Shown one piece after another: positions 26,622 to 34,429 of a stretch of DNA of 48,882 nt. Source of the DNA: Paenibacillus sp. XY044 (GTDB lineage: Bacteria; Bacillota; Bacilli; Paenibacillales; Paenibacillaceae); the NCBI RefSeq assembly GCF_002257645.1, contig NZ_NQMO01000018.1:1-48882 (forward strand), written 5' to 3'. The stretch's first letter is position 1. Each line of letters begins with the position of its first letter. Below the pieces are notes generated by a model, which worked only from the letters and a program-made list of their open reading frames with translations, had not been told where the DNA came from and searched no databases. Position numbers and translations under genes: made by a program.

Positions 26622-27587
26622 ATGAATACCAAAATCGAAAGGACGACGCTCGCACAGCTGGAGACGCCCGCAAAGCCGAAGGCCGCTTCGCTGTGGCAGC
26701 GGCTCGTCCGCAATTGGCAGCTCTACGTATTGCTGCTGCCGCTTCTGCTGCATTTCGCGATTTTTCAGTATGCGCCCATGTACGGTCTTCAGATCGCCTT
26801 TAAAAATTTTCGCGCCATTGACGGCATCTGGGGGAGTCCGTGGGCGGGCTTCGAGCATTTCGAGCGTTTCTTTCGGTCGTATCAATTCTGGAATACGCTC
26901 AAAAATACGCTGCTGATCAATCTGTACGATCTGGTTTTTGCCTTTCCGATCGCGATCCTTTTCGCGCTCATGCTGAATCAGGTTGCCCGGCTCCGCTTCA
27001 AGAAATGGGTGCAGACCATTACTTACGCTCCCCACTTTATCTCGACCGTGGTATTGGTCGGCATGCTGTATATTTTCTTAAATCCGCGGACGGGGATGAT
27101 CAACAATTGGATCGACCTCTTCGGCGGGGAACGGATCAATTTTTTCGGAGAAGCCGCCTGGTTTAAGCCGATGTACGTCATCTCGGAGATTTGGCAGACG
27201 ACGGGCTGGAGCGCGATCATCTATTTGGCCGCTTTGACTTCTGTCGATCCGCAGCTGCATGAAGCCGCAATTATGGACGGGGCCAGTAAATTTCAAAGGG
27301 TGCGGCATATCGACTTGCCCACGATTATGCCTGTCATTATGATCATGCTCATCCTCAAGATGGGACACTTTGCCTCCCTGGGCTTCTCGAAAGTGCTGCT
27401 TATGCAGAACTCATTGAATATCGATTCATCGGAAGTGATTCAAACCTATGTGTACAAGACCGGCTTGGTCGGCGCGCAGTACAGCTACTCGGCGGCGATC
27501 GGGCTGTTCGATAACCTCATCAATTTTACCCTGCTGCTGACGATGAACCAGCTCGCCAAAAAATTGAAGCAGCAAAGCTTGTTCTAG
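26622..27587 (+). CDS. CUT1 sugar ABC transporter permease (LplB-like)
   Basis: A 321-residue inner-membrane permease with about six TM helices. The N-terminus has QYAPMYGLQIAFKNFRAIDG, a signature of LplB-type permeases. The ATPase-coupling EAA loop reads EAAIMDGASKFQRVRHIDLP. It pairs with the next gene to form the channel. ATG follows AAAGGACGG by eight bases. The cognate ATPase is not encoded here. Confidence 0.92.
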   Translation: MNTKIERTTLAQLETPAKPKAASLWQRLVRNWQLYVLLLPLLLHFAIFQYAPMYGLQIAFKNFRAIDGIWGSPWAGFEHFERFFRSYQFWNTLKNTLLINLYDLVFAFPIAILFALMLNQVARLRFKKWVQTITYAPHFISTVVLVGMLYIFLNPRTGMINNWIDLFGGERINFFGEAAWFKPMYVISEIWQTTGWSAIIYLAALTSVDPQLHEAAIMDGASKFQRVRHIDLPTIMPVIMIMLILKMGHFASLGFSKVLLMQNSLNIDSSEVIQTYVYKTGLVGAQYSYSAAIGLFDNLINFTLLLTMNQLAKKLKQQSLF

Positions 27588-27599
27588 GAGGGAGCGCTC

Positions 27600-28526
27600 A
27601 TGGCTAAAACGGATGCATTCGACCATACCGCAAGGATTGCCCGTTCCCGTGCCGACAAAGTGTTTGACCTGTGCAACTATACGATGCTGTCCGTTATTAT
27701 GCTGATTGTCCTGTATCCATTGTATTTCATCGTCATTTCCTCATTCAGCGAACCGACGGCCGTCAATTCCGGAAGCGTCAGTCTTTGGCCCAAAGGCTTT
27801 ACGCTGGAAGGCTACCGCATCATCCTGCAGAACCACGATGTATGGAGAGGTTACACGAATACCATTCTTTATACGGTGCTGGACGTCGCTCTAAGCTTAG
27901 CGATCATGATCCCGGGCGGCTATGCCCTATCGCGCAAGGAGCTGGACGGGCGAAATATGTTCATGGTGCTGATCGTCTTTACGATGTTCTTCAGCGGGGG
28001 AATGATCCCGACCTATATGGTGGTCAAAAACTTGGGGATGGTCGATACGATCTGGGCGCTGTTTGTGCCCACGGCCGCATCGGCGTATTACGTCATCGTG
28101 GTGCGGACGTTCTTCCAAAATACGCTGCCGGAGGAAATGCTCGAATCGGCCAAGGTCGACGGCTGCTCGACCTTCCGTTTCTTCTTCAGCATGGTGATTC
28201 CGCTATCGGCGCCCATCATTGCGGTCATGGCGCTGTTTACCGCGGTGTCCCAGTGGAACTCTTTTTTCAGCGCGCTGATTTATCTGCACGACGCGGATCT
28301 GTATCCATTGCAATTGATCCTGCGAAGCATCCTGATTTCCAGCCAGATGTCGGCCCATGGCTCCGATGCCGTCGTCGACCCCGAATCAATCGTGGAAGCG
28401 CAGCGGTATGCAGAGCTCATCAAGTATGCCCTCATTATGGTTGCCAGCATTCCGGTGATGGCGCTCTATCCTTTCCTGCAGCGGTTCTTCGTCAAAGGGA
28501 TGATGATCGGATCCGTCAAAGGGTAA
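27600..28526 (+). CDS. CUT1 sugar ABC transporter permease (LplC/YtcP-like)
   Basis: A 308-residue permease, second half of the heterodimer. Six TM helices are apparent, with the EAA-type loop EMLESAKVDGCSTFRFFFSMVIPL and the C-terminal PFLQRFFVKGMMIGSVKG typical of YtcP/LplC. Start ATG lies six bases after GAGGGAG and 12 bases after the previous stop. Confidence 0.92.
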   Translation: MAKTDAFDHTARIARSRADKVFDLCNYTMLSVIMLIVLYPLYFIVISSFSEPTAVNSGSVSLWPKGFTLEGYRIILQNHDVWRGYTNTILYTVLDVALSLAIMIPGGYALSRKELDGRNMFMVLIVFTMFFSGGMIPTYMVVKNLGMVDTIWALFVPTAASAYYVIVVRTFFQNTLPEEMLESAKVDGCSTFRFFFSMVIPLSAPIIAVMALFTAVSQWNSFFSALIYLHDADLYPLQLILRSILISSQMSAHGSDAVVDPESIVEAQRYAELIKYALIMVASIPVMALYPFLQRFFVKGMMIGSVKG

Positions 28527-28536
28527 GGATTACAAC

Positions 28537-28618
28537 AAACTGCCGCGAAGTTGAAATGCCCTTCCAACGGTTGATTAACTTCTAAACATTGGGGGTACCG
28601 TTCAAACGCGGCAGTTTT
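28537..28618 (+). terminator. Long structured terminator after CUT1 operon
   Basis: A perfect 11-bp stem AAACTGCCGCG/CGCGGCAGTTT (28537-28547 and 28607-28617) ends in TTTT. Inner TTGAA/TTCAA and AACGGT/ACCGTT pairs can extend it into one branched structure, unusually elaborate for a simple terminator. Confidence 0.65.
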
Positions 28619-28661
28619 ATGGTTGGCAGGGAAAGGATTGAGCGGCGCAAGTGAGAGGGTT

Positions 28662-29582
28662 CTAGTTCTCGATCGCCGCACGGGGGGCTGGATTGCCTAA
28701 CTCGTTATTTTCCACAAATTGTTGGAGAAGGGAAATAAACGCCCGGGACGCGTGGCTGAGAAATTTATCCTTATTATAAATGATGACGATTTGCCGGTAT
28801 AAGGTGGGATTGACGATAGGGATGGCAGATACTGCACCGTCACGGTTCAGATCGATCAGCGATTTGGATAAGATGCTGACGCCGGCACCCGATTTCACCA
28901 AATTGAAGATGGTACCGATGGAATTGGTTTCGACGAAGGGGGTCATCTGTTTGCCGGTCATGCGGCAGGTTGCATCCACTAACTGGCGGCACTTGTGGCT
29001 CTCGGGAAGCAGGATCAGCGGCAGCCGGTCCACCTCTGCAAAATCAATCTCTTTTCGCTGGGCAAGCTCCTGGTTGGAGGAGACGGTTAAGTAAAACTGC
29101 TCGAAGTATAAAGGGATCTTCTCCAGCCGGTCATCGTCGACGGGCAGAATGGTCACGGCCGCATCGAGCTCATTATTCAGTACCTTTTCAGTAACGTTTC
29201 CGGATTCAACGATTTTGATCGTAATGTTCGGATATTTTCGGTTGAAATCGACCAGAAGCGAGGATACCAAATGATTTAACTCCCCGGGGGGAGAGCCGAT
29301 GGCGAGCGTTCCGCGTTCTCCGCTTAGCAGCTCGTTCATTTGATCCTTCGCGCTTTGGAGAGCATTGAAAATCACAGCCGTATGCGATTTCAGGATCCTT
29401 CCCGCTTCCGTCAACGCGATTTTTTTTCCGATTCGATCAAAAAGAGGGGTGCCGATTTCGTCTTCAAGCGACTTGATCTGATGGCTCAGCGTAGGCTGGG
29501 TCACATTTAATTTATCTGCGGCCCGGGTGAAGTGAAGTTCCTCGCAAATCGCTCGGAAATATTCCAGTTGCCGTATCTCCAT
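28662..29582 (-). CDS. LysR-family transcriptional regulator
   Basis: A 306-residue LTTR. Wing-helix N-terminus (residues 1-60: MEIRQLEYFRAICEELHFTRAADKLNVTQPTLSHQIKSLE) and periplasmic-binding-like effector domain (about 90-295). ATG is six bases after GGGAGGA. Divergent from the HD-domain gene, which it probably controls. Confidence 0.9.
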   Translation of the reverse strand: MEIRQLEYFRAICEELHFTRAADKLNVTQPTLSHQIKSLEDEIGTPLFDRIGKKIALTEAGRILKSHTAVIFNALQSAKDQMNELLSGERGTLAIGSPPGELNHLVSSLLVDFNRKYPNITIKIVESGNVTEKVLNNELDAAVTILPVDDDRLEKIPLYFEQFYLTVSSNQELAQRKEIDFAEVDRLPLILLPESHKCRQLVDATCRMTGKQMTPFVETNSIGTIFNLVKSGAGVSILSKSLIDLNRDGAVSAIPIVNPTLYRQIVIIYNKDKFLSHASRAFISLLQQFVENNELGNPAPRAAIEN

Positions 29583-29662
29583 GGTTCCGTTCCTCCCGAT
29601 GTGTAGGATGACAAGATGAGTGTATGAATGCTATGAACGTCCAAATGATGTGGTTTATCTAT

Positions 29663-29713
29663 TATAATTATAGAAATCATAATATTGATCTATCGTATAC
29701 TGAATTCTACAAT
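29663..29713 (+). promoter_or_regulatory. Promoter and LysR-box of HD-domain gene
   Basis: TTGATC (29685-29690), 17-bp spacer, TACAAT (29708-29713). A TATAATTATA palindrome (29663-29672) lies 12 bases upstream of the -35, where LysR activators bind. Confidence 0.65.
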
Positions 29714-29756
29714 GAGGACATCAACAACACAATCCTTTTTTGCGAGGTGTATGAAA

Positions 29757-30395
29757 ATGTCCTTATCCATCGGTCATGTAAAAATCCCGGACAGCGCATT
29801 AGCCAGACAGGCTGCCGAGCTGCTTCGGGATCATGGGGATGATTTGCTCTGGAACCATTCTCATCGGGTGTATCTGTTTGGTGCCGTTCAAGGGGAACAA
29901 GCCGGATTAACGTATGACGCCGAGCTGCTGTATATTAGTGCTTTGTTCCATGATTTGGGATTAACCAAGCGTTTCAGCAGTCCTGACAAGCGGTTTGAGG
30001 TTGACGGGGCCAATGCGGCAAGAAGGTTTTTGGAACAGCATCAGGTTCCGGAGGAGTCGATCCGGCTCGTGTGGGATGCTGTCGCCCTGCATACGACGCT
30101 CGGCATTGCACAGTATAAGGAGGCTGAAGTTGCGCTGATCTATTCGGGCGTCGGGTATGATGTGATGGGAGAAAACTTTGATGCGATCACACCGGACGTT
30201 CGCGAACAAATCGTAACGGCGTTCCCCCGGAATCAATTTAAAAGCAAGATCCTGTATGCTTTTCTGGAAGGCTTCAAGCATAAGCCTGAAACGACATTCG
30301 GGAACATTAAATCGGATGTATGCGAGCTGTTGCTGCCAGGATACAAACGCCCGAACTTCTGTGACTTGGTTCTTCATTCGCATTGGGAGGCGTAA
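29757..30395 (+). CDS. HD-domain hydrolase, cyanamide-hydratase-like
   Basis: A 212-residue HD metal-dependent hydrolase. His34 (NHSHRVYLFG) and His65-Asp66 (LFHDLGLT) give the metal site, with later conserved His in VALHTTLGIA. The NHS.RVY.FG motif is typical of the Ddi2/3-cyanamide-hydratase branch, whose members hydrate or hydrolyse small nitrogen compounds; the substrate here is inferred only by this resemblance. I chose ATG 29757, seven bases after GAGGTG; ATG 29751 is too close to that site. Divergent from LysR. Confidence 0.8.
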   Translation: MSLSIGHVKIPDSALARQAAELLRDHGDDLLWNHSHRVYLFGAVQGEQAGLTYDAELLYISALFHDLGLTKRFSSPDKRFEVDGANAARRFLEQHQVPEESIRLVWDAVALHTTLGIAQYKEAEVALIYSGVGYDVMGENFDAITPDVREQIVTAFPRNQFKSKILYAFLEGFKHKPETTFGNIKSDVCELLLPGYKRPNFCDLVLHSHWEA

Positions 30396-30405
30396 GTGGA
30401 TACAT

Positions 30406-30450
30406 CGCTTATTCTAAAAATAAACCGATGCCTCGCGGCATCGGTTATTC
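30406..30450. terminator. Bidirectional hairpin between HD gene and yceI remnant
   Basis: AACCGATGCC/GGCATCGGTT with an A-rich left flank that gives a T-rich tract on the minus strand. It mainly serves minus-strand transcripts of the ABATE gene. Confidence 0.65.
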
Positions 30451-30455
30451 ATGCA

Positions 30456-30651
30456 TTAGTCCCGTTTGACGGCCTCGATGTTCAGCTCGATTCTCAGTTC
30501 GTTGCCCGCCCTTTGAGCGGGAACTTTGCCGCATCAAGGAAGTCATCGCTCCTCAGATGCTCATCCCGCTGCGGTTGGCGGGTTGTGATGCTTCCGCGTC
30601 AATGGAAGCCTCAATCACTGCGGTCGTCAAGTCGCTCGGATCAAAGCTCAT
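30456..30651 (-). pseudogene. YceI-family remnant with frameshift and internal deletion
   Basis: Read on the minus strand, one frame gives SFDPSDLTTAVIEASID, the next gives TTRQPQRDEHLRSDDFLDAAKFP, and the third gives NELRIELNIEAVKRD plus a stop. In order, these are three known blocks of YceI proteins (lipocalin-like isoprenoid-binding): the 'DLTTA.VEASID' strand, the 'R..HLRS.DFFD..KFP' motif and the C-terminal strand. A 1-2-base shift separates the first two, and roughly 60 residues are missing between the last two. It overlaps the 3' end of the ABATE gene. Confidence 0.75.
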
Positions 30652-31264
30652 TTAGGTTTCCGGTTTGGCGGGCACGGTATCTGTTGACTTTGTGGGCATT
30701 TCCGCAGGTCTTCATGTTGCACCATCGACGGCTGCGGTTTTTGGTCTCGTCGAGGAACAGCCAGCTGCAATTGTCACTGGCACACTCGCGGATCCGGTCC
30801 AGGGCGGAAGAGGTGGTGAGTAAATCAGCCGCTGAACGTACGACCGGGGCTATCATGCAATCCAGAGTCAGTTCCTTCGCCCACCCCCAAGCATATCCTT
30901 CGGACGTACGGACGATCCGCGATCGCTGAAAGCTTCGCTCGATCTCTTCATTGAGGAGAAGCAATTCGGTATCAAGAACGCCGTCCCGGGCAGAAATGTT
31001 GGAAAAAATCCGGTATATCGCCTCTCTCAATGCTTTGACCCGGGCCAGGACACTGCTTGCGCCAGGCGAATCGCTCTGGGCCTTTGCTTCGAGATGCTGC
31101 CGCTCCATTTCACTGATCAATCCAGCCTCATGCGTCCAATGGAGCAAATCGGCGTAGCTTGTCAGATGATCGGTTTCGCTCGCCCGGTTCCTTGCGCCGC
31201 CGATCGTATTGGCCAAATCAAGGCAGAGTGACCCGCCAATGAACTCAAAATTTTCCTTTTCCAA
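30641..31264 (-). CDS. ABATE/CGNR zinc-finger regulator
   Basis: A 207-residue putative stress-response transcription factor. The N-terminal ABATE domain (LCLDLANTIGGARN) spans about 10-145. The CGNR treble-clef zinc finger (CASDNCSWLFLDETKNRSRRWCNMKTCGNAHKVNRYRAR) is at about 161-200, with Cys residues in C..(4)C and C..(4)C. Start TTG 31264, nine bases after AAGGAG. Divergent from the epoxide hydrolase whose promoter carries a clean dyad. The C-terminus runs into a yceI remnant, so the last residues may be new. Confidence 0.85.
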   Translation of the reverse strand: MEKENFEFIGGSLCLDLANTIGGARNRASETDHLTSYADLLHWTHEAGLISEMERQHLEAKAQSDSPGASSVLARVKALREAIYRIFSNISARDGVLDTELLLLNEEIERSFQRSRIVRTSEGYAWGWAKELTLDCMIAPVVRSAADLLTTSSALDRIRECASDNCSWLFLDETKNRSRRWCNMKTCGNAHKVNRYRARQTGNLNEL

Positions 31265-31307
31265 TGAAGTTCACTCCTTGATCCTGCATACACCGACAAA
31301 ACGCGTG

Positions 31308-31365
31308 TTTACAGGTTACGTGTATTTCGATATAATTGTCACCATCTAAAACCATTATAGATGGT
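31308..31365 (+). promoter_or_regulatory. Promoter and dyad operator of epoxide hydrolase gene
   Basis: TTTACA (31308-31313), exactly 17 bp, TATAAT (31331-31336). Just downstream is a perfect inverted repeat ACCATCTA-N9-TAGATGGT (31341-31365), overlapping the transcription start. A repressor here would block initiation; the divergent ABATE protein is the obvious candidate. Confidence 0.75.
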
Positions 31366-31393
31366 TAAACACCATCGTCAAGGGGGAACAACG

Positions 31394-32548
31394 ATGAAAA
31401 AACACTTCCAGGTAAGTCTGCCCCAGTCACTTATCGATGATTTGAGGTTGCGTCTTGACCATGTGAGATGGCCCGATACGGTCGAAATCATGGACTGGAA
31501 TTACGGGACCAATCTTGCGTACTTACAGGAGCTCATGTCCTACTGGCAAAAGGATTTTGACTGGAGGAAACAAGAGCAAAAACTGAACCAGTTCAATCAT
31601 TTCCAGGCTTCCGTAGCAGGACAGAATATTCACTTTATCCACGAGCAGGGGAATGGCCCCAAGCCGATCCCGATCGTCCTGACTCACGGCTGGCCGAGTA
31701 CATTTTATGAGATGTCGAAAATCATTCCTTTGTTGACCGATCCCGGCGCACACGGCGGCGATGCTGCGGACGCATTTGACGTCATCGTTCCTTCGCTTCC
31801 CGGATACGGGTTTTCCGACCGGCCCAAGGAGCCCGGAATGACGCTGCGAACGATTTCCAACCTGTGGACCGAACTCATGGTTGATGTGCTAGGGTACGAA
31901 CGTTTTGCCGCTCACGGGGGCGATATCGGGGCTGGCGTTACGACGCATCTTGGCCGTTACCATCCGGACCGGATGATCGGAATCCACGTTATGGCTGTCG
32001 CTGCCCCTTACCTGGGCCCGGGTACTGCGCCATTAACCTCTGCGGAACAAACCTACTTGAATCAAGTGGAGCGCTGGGAACAGGTAGAAGGAGCGTATGA
32101 CCATCAGCAGTCTACAAAGCCCCAGACGTTGGCGTACGGTTTAAACGATTCGCCTGTCGGGCTCGCCGGCTGGATCATTGAAAAAATGCGGGCGTGGAGT
32201 GACTGTTCAGGGAACATTGAACGCCGCTTTAGCAAGGACGAGCTTCTGACGAATCTGATGATTTATTGGGGAACGGAGACGATTAACTCTTCCATGCGGC
32301 TTTATTATGATCACAAGCATTTCTCGAAGATGGATCCTGCGGTGCATTCGATCGGGGTTCCGGCAGGGGTTACATTGTCAGTAGAACCTGTAAATAAAGC
32401 GCCAAAAGAGTGGGCGGAACGCACCTACACAAACATTCAGCGATGGACGGAGCTGCCGCGGGGCGGCCATTTTGCCGCATTCGAAGAGCCTGAGCTGCTA
32501 GCCGAAGAGATTCGTGCCTTCTTCCGGCCTTTGAGGGAGAAAATGTGA
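31394..32548 (+). CDS. Epoxide hydrolase (EHN + alpha/beta hydrolase)
   Basis: A 384-residue enzyme. The N-terminal epoxide hydrolase EHN domain (about 4-105) precedes an alpha/beta core. The oxyanion motif HGWP (98-101), the nucleophile Asp177 in AAHGGDIGAG and catalytic His359 in GGHFAAFEEP are visible. Juvenile-hormone-epoxide-hydrolase-like bacterial enzymes open epoxides to diols. I chose ATG 31394 after AAGGGGGAA. It is divergent from the ABATE/CGNR regulator and has a strong promoter with an operator. Confidence 0.9.
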   Translation: MKKHFQVSLPQSLIDDLRLRLDHVRWPDTVEIMDWNYGTNLAYLQELMSYWQKDFDWRKQEQKLNQFNHFQASVAGQNIHFIHEQGNGPKPIPIVLTHGWPSTFYEMSKIIPLLTDPGAHGGDAADAFDVIVPSLPGYGFSDRPKEPGMTLRTISNLWTELMVDVLGYERFAAHGGDIGAGVTTHLGRYHPDRMIGIHVMAVAAPYLGPGTAPLTSAEQTYLNQVERWEQVEGAYDHQQSTKPQTLAYGLNDSPVGLAGWIIEKMRAWSDCSGNIERRFSKDELLTNLMIYWGTETINSSMRLYYDHKHFSKMDPAVHSIGVPAGVTLSVEPVNKAPKEWAERTYTNIQRWTELPRGGHFAAFEEPELLAEEIRAFFRPLREKM

Positions 32549-32774
32549 GGGACATCGGGTAAACGGCCGGCGGGGATCGCCGGGCTGGTGGGACCTGAAG
32601 GCACTGGCGCGCTCATTAGATGAATTAAGCGCAAGAGTGCACTTACCGGCGACTACATGCAATATTAGGCATTAACCGCTTTCCGTATAAAAAGGACAGG
32701 AGTCCAATCTTTAATATTGAGTAGACAATAAACTGAATTCGAATGAATATAAATGGAGGTGGGAAATTCATTCT

Positions 32775-33635
32775 ATGAACAGTAAGAGATGTAGACCTAA
32801 GCATCTTCATAAAGGAAAGAAAATCATTAAAGTCAATTGCAAACCACCAAAGATTAACGTAAATGCACCACAAGGACCGATTGGGTTACCCGGCGTTCCA
32901 GGTCCTCAAGGCCTTCCTGGTGCTCAAGGCGTTCCGGGACCTAGTGGACCCCAAGGCCCCCAAGGTCCCCAAGGTCCTCAAGGTGAAACTGGTTCACAAG
33001 GTCCTCAAGGTCTTCAAGGTGGAACTGGTCCCCAAGGTCCCCAAGGTCCCCAAGGTCCTCAAGGTGAAACTGGTTCACAAGGTCCTCAAGGTCTTCAAGG
33101 TGAAACTGGCCCTCAAGGTCCCCAAGGTCTTCAAGGTGAAACTGGTTCACAAGGTGCTCAAGGTGCACAAGGTGCTCAAGGTGCACAAGGAGAAACTGGT
33201 CCTCAAGGTGTTCCCGGACCAGCTGGAGCAGGGATCTCAGACTTTTTCGGCATTTATCGTTTTGCCCCTAGTACAGGAACCGATACGGTCCCAGCTAGTT
33301 CAGCTGTTATTTTTAATGGGGTGTTCGCAAACTCTGGTGGAGCGTTTACGTTCACGGCCCCCTCAGCGACAATTACAATTAATGAAACGGGAACGTATTT
33401 GATATCTTTTACGGTTCACAATCAAAGTAATGCAGATTTCAACCTGACCGTAAACGGTACTCCTGTCACTCCTGTTCCTTTTACAGGAAACGGTGGTGGC
33501 CCAACATCTGCTCAAGCGATTATCAGTGTTGCTACAGTGCCAACAACTATTCAATTGGTAAATGCTAATGCAACACCTGCACAGCTTCATAACCTTACAA
33601 ATACGACCCTTACAATATTAAAATTAGCGCCTTAG
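32775..33635 (+). CDS. Collagen-like spore-surface-type protein (BclA-like)
   Basis: A 286-residue protein with three parts. Residues 1-33 are basic and cysteine-containing, ending in KVNCKPPKINVNAPQ. Residues about 34-153 are 39-40 uninterrupted Gly-X-Y triplets, mostly GPQ, GET and GLQ. Residues about 155-286 form a globular C-terminus (GTYLISFTVHNQSNADFNLTVNG) resembling the trimerising C1q/TNF-like domain of BclA. No signal peptide. The N-terminal motif recurs in the other collagen-like gene at 45878-46606. The GGAGGTG site is 13 bases from ATG. DNA codon usage (GGTCCTCAAGG) is more AT-rich than in the second copy. Confidence 0.85.
   Translation: MNSKRCRPKHLHKGKKIIKVNCKPPKINVNAPQGPIGLPGVPGPQGLPGAQGVPGPSGPQGPQGPQGPQGETGSQGPQGLQGGTGPQGPQGPQGPQGETGSQGPQGLQGETGPQGPQGLQGETGSQGAQGAQGAQGAQGETGPQGVPGPAGAGISDFFGIYRFAPSTGTDTVPASSAVIFNGVFANSGGAFTFTAPSATITINETGTYLISFTVHNQSNADFNLTVNGTPVTPVPFTGNGGGPTSAQAIISVATVPTTIQLVNANATPAQLHNLTNTTLTILKLAP
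32946..33107 (+). repeat. 81-bp repeat units inside collagen region
   Basis: Nine triplets (GPQ x4, GET, GSQ, GPQ, GLQ, G-E/G-T) repeat at 32946-33026 and 33027-33107 and partly again. These nearly identical units could expand or contract by slippage or recombination. Confidence 0.75.
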
Positions 33636-33657
33636 TAATAACGGAAAGAAAATCCTT

Positions 33658-33689
33658 ACCTGCCAATTCGATGGCAGGTTATTTTTTAT
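33658..33689 (+). terminator. Terminator after collagen-like gene
   Basis: Perfect ACCTGCCA-N6-TGGCAGGT stem, then TATTTTTTAT. Confidence 0.9.
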
Positions 33690-33694
33690 CTATA

Positions 33695-33935
33695 TGCATT
33701 GTCTCAAAAGGCAGATTGTGCGTTAAACTTGCAGCATATGACTATTAATTGGCAAATAGAAACTTTCAGGGGCGATTTGGAAACAGTAGAAGCTAACTAT
33801 GGGAAACTGGCTTCATCGTGAAAGTGATCGGCATCCAGCCGGGAGATATGTTGGATATTTTGTTGGTGAAACAGCTATGTGTGTGATGCGTGATAATAAC
33901 GACAAGACTTTGACTCTGATGAGCCAACTAGTCAG
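33695..33935 (+). other. Gap with possible decayed coding sequence
   Basis: Short open stretches such as MTINWQIETFRGDLETVEAN (from ATG 33738) and, in another frame, VKVIGIQPGDMLDILLVKQ look protein-like but are broken by stops and frame changes. I do not recognise the family. Confidence 0.3.
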
Positions 33936-33989
33936 ATTTTGCTGCGTTCTATTATATATACTTCATTAGAATGGCGGGGAGGGATTCCA

Positions 33990-34382
33990 ATCAAGAAGCT
34001 GCTCATTGGTATATGGGTCATTATTCTTGCGATGTTATCCGGATGTCTAAACCATCCTTCCATGATTCAATATACCGGCGAAAGTAAAAACTGGTCTGCA
34101 AGCTATACGATTACCAAACTGAATCGTGGAGATCATGTTGACCGGTTCCAAATACGGTACAAAGGGAAAGACCCCGCTAAGGTGGGGAGAGTCAAATATA
34201 AATACACCAGTACAGCGATGAACGGAAGCGGGGAACAAAAATTGTCAGGGAACAGAGACATCGTTACCGGATCTGGAGGCAACGGCGCTCTTCCGTTGGA
34301 GGATTCAACCTTTCAGGTTACCGTCGAGTGGAGGGGCCAAAAGGAAGAGATGGAGCTTTCGACTGGCGCTTCCCGTAAATAA
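33990..34382 (+). CDS. Small lipoprotein of unknown function, possible ATC start
   Basis: About 131 residues: basic KK, hydrophobic LLIGIWVIILAML and lipobox LSGC, so the mature protein is lipid-anchored. The rest has beta-rich sequence (NWSASYTITKLNRGDHVDRFQIRYKGKDP) and no recognised domain. GGGGAGGG lies six bases before ATC AAG AAG, with no ATG/GTG/TTG in frame at the right distance. The open frame extends to TTG 33939 without a ribosome site. Either ATC is a rare start or the ATG was mutated. Confidence 0.55.
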   Translation: MKKLLIGIWVIILAMLSGCLNHPSMIQYTGESKNWSASYTITKLNRGDHVDRFQIRYKGKDPAKVGRVKYKYTSTAMNGSGEQKLSGNRDIVTGSGGNGALPLEDSTFQVTVEWRGQKEEMELSTGASRK

Positions 34383-34383
34383 A

Positions 34384-34412
34384 AAGCCCCCGTCCACAAG
34401 GGACAGGGGCTG
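34384..34412 (-). terminator. Terminator of protease operon
   Basis: AGCCCC-GTCC...GGAC-GGGGCT hairpin; on the minus strand it runs into T(5) ATTT. Confidence 0.85.
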
Positions 34413-34429
34413 TGCCAGGGCTGATGGAA

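Noticed and set aside
26622..28526. Missing ATPase of the CUT1 importer as an anomaly
   Set aside because: Many Bacillota CUT1 importers use one shared MsmX-type ATPase encoded elsewhere, so absence is expected.
32880..33230. Possible CRISPR-like repeats
   Set aside because: The repeats have a 9-base period that encodes Gly-X-Y, with no spacers; no cas genes nearby.
32863..33402. Val/Lys/Leu-rich repeat ORF overlapping the collagen-like gene
   Set aside because: It is the +1 frame of Gly-X-Y codons; repetitive only because the true gene is.
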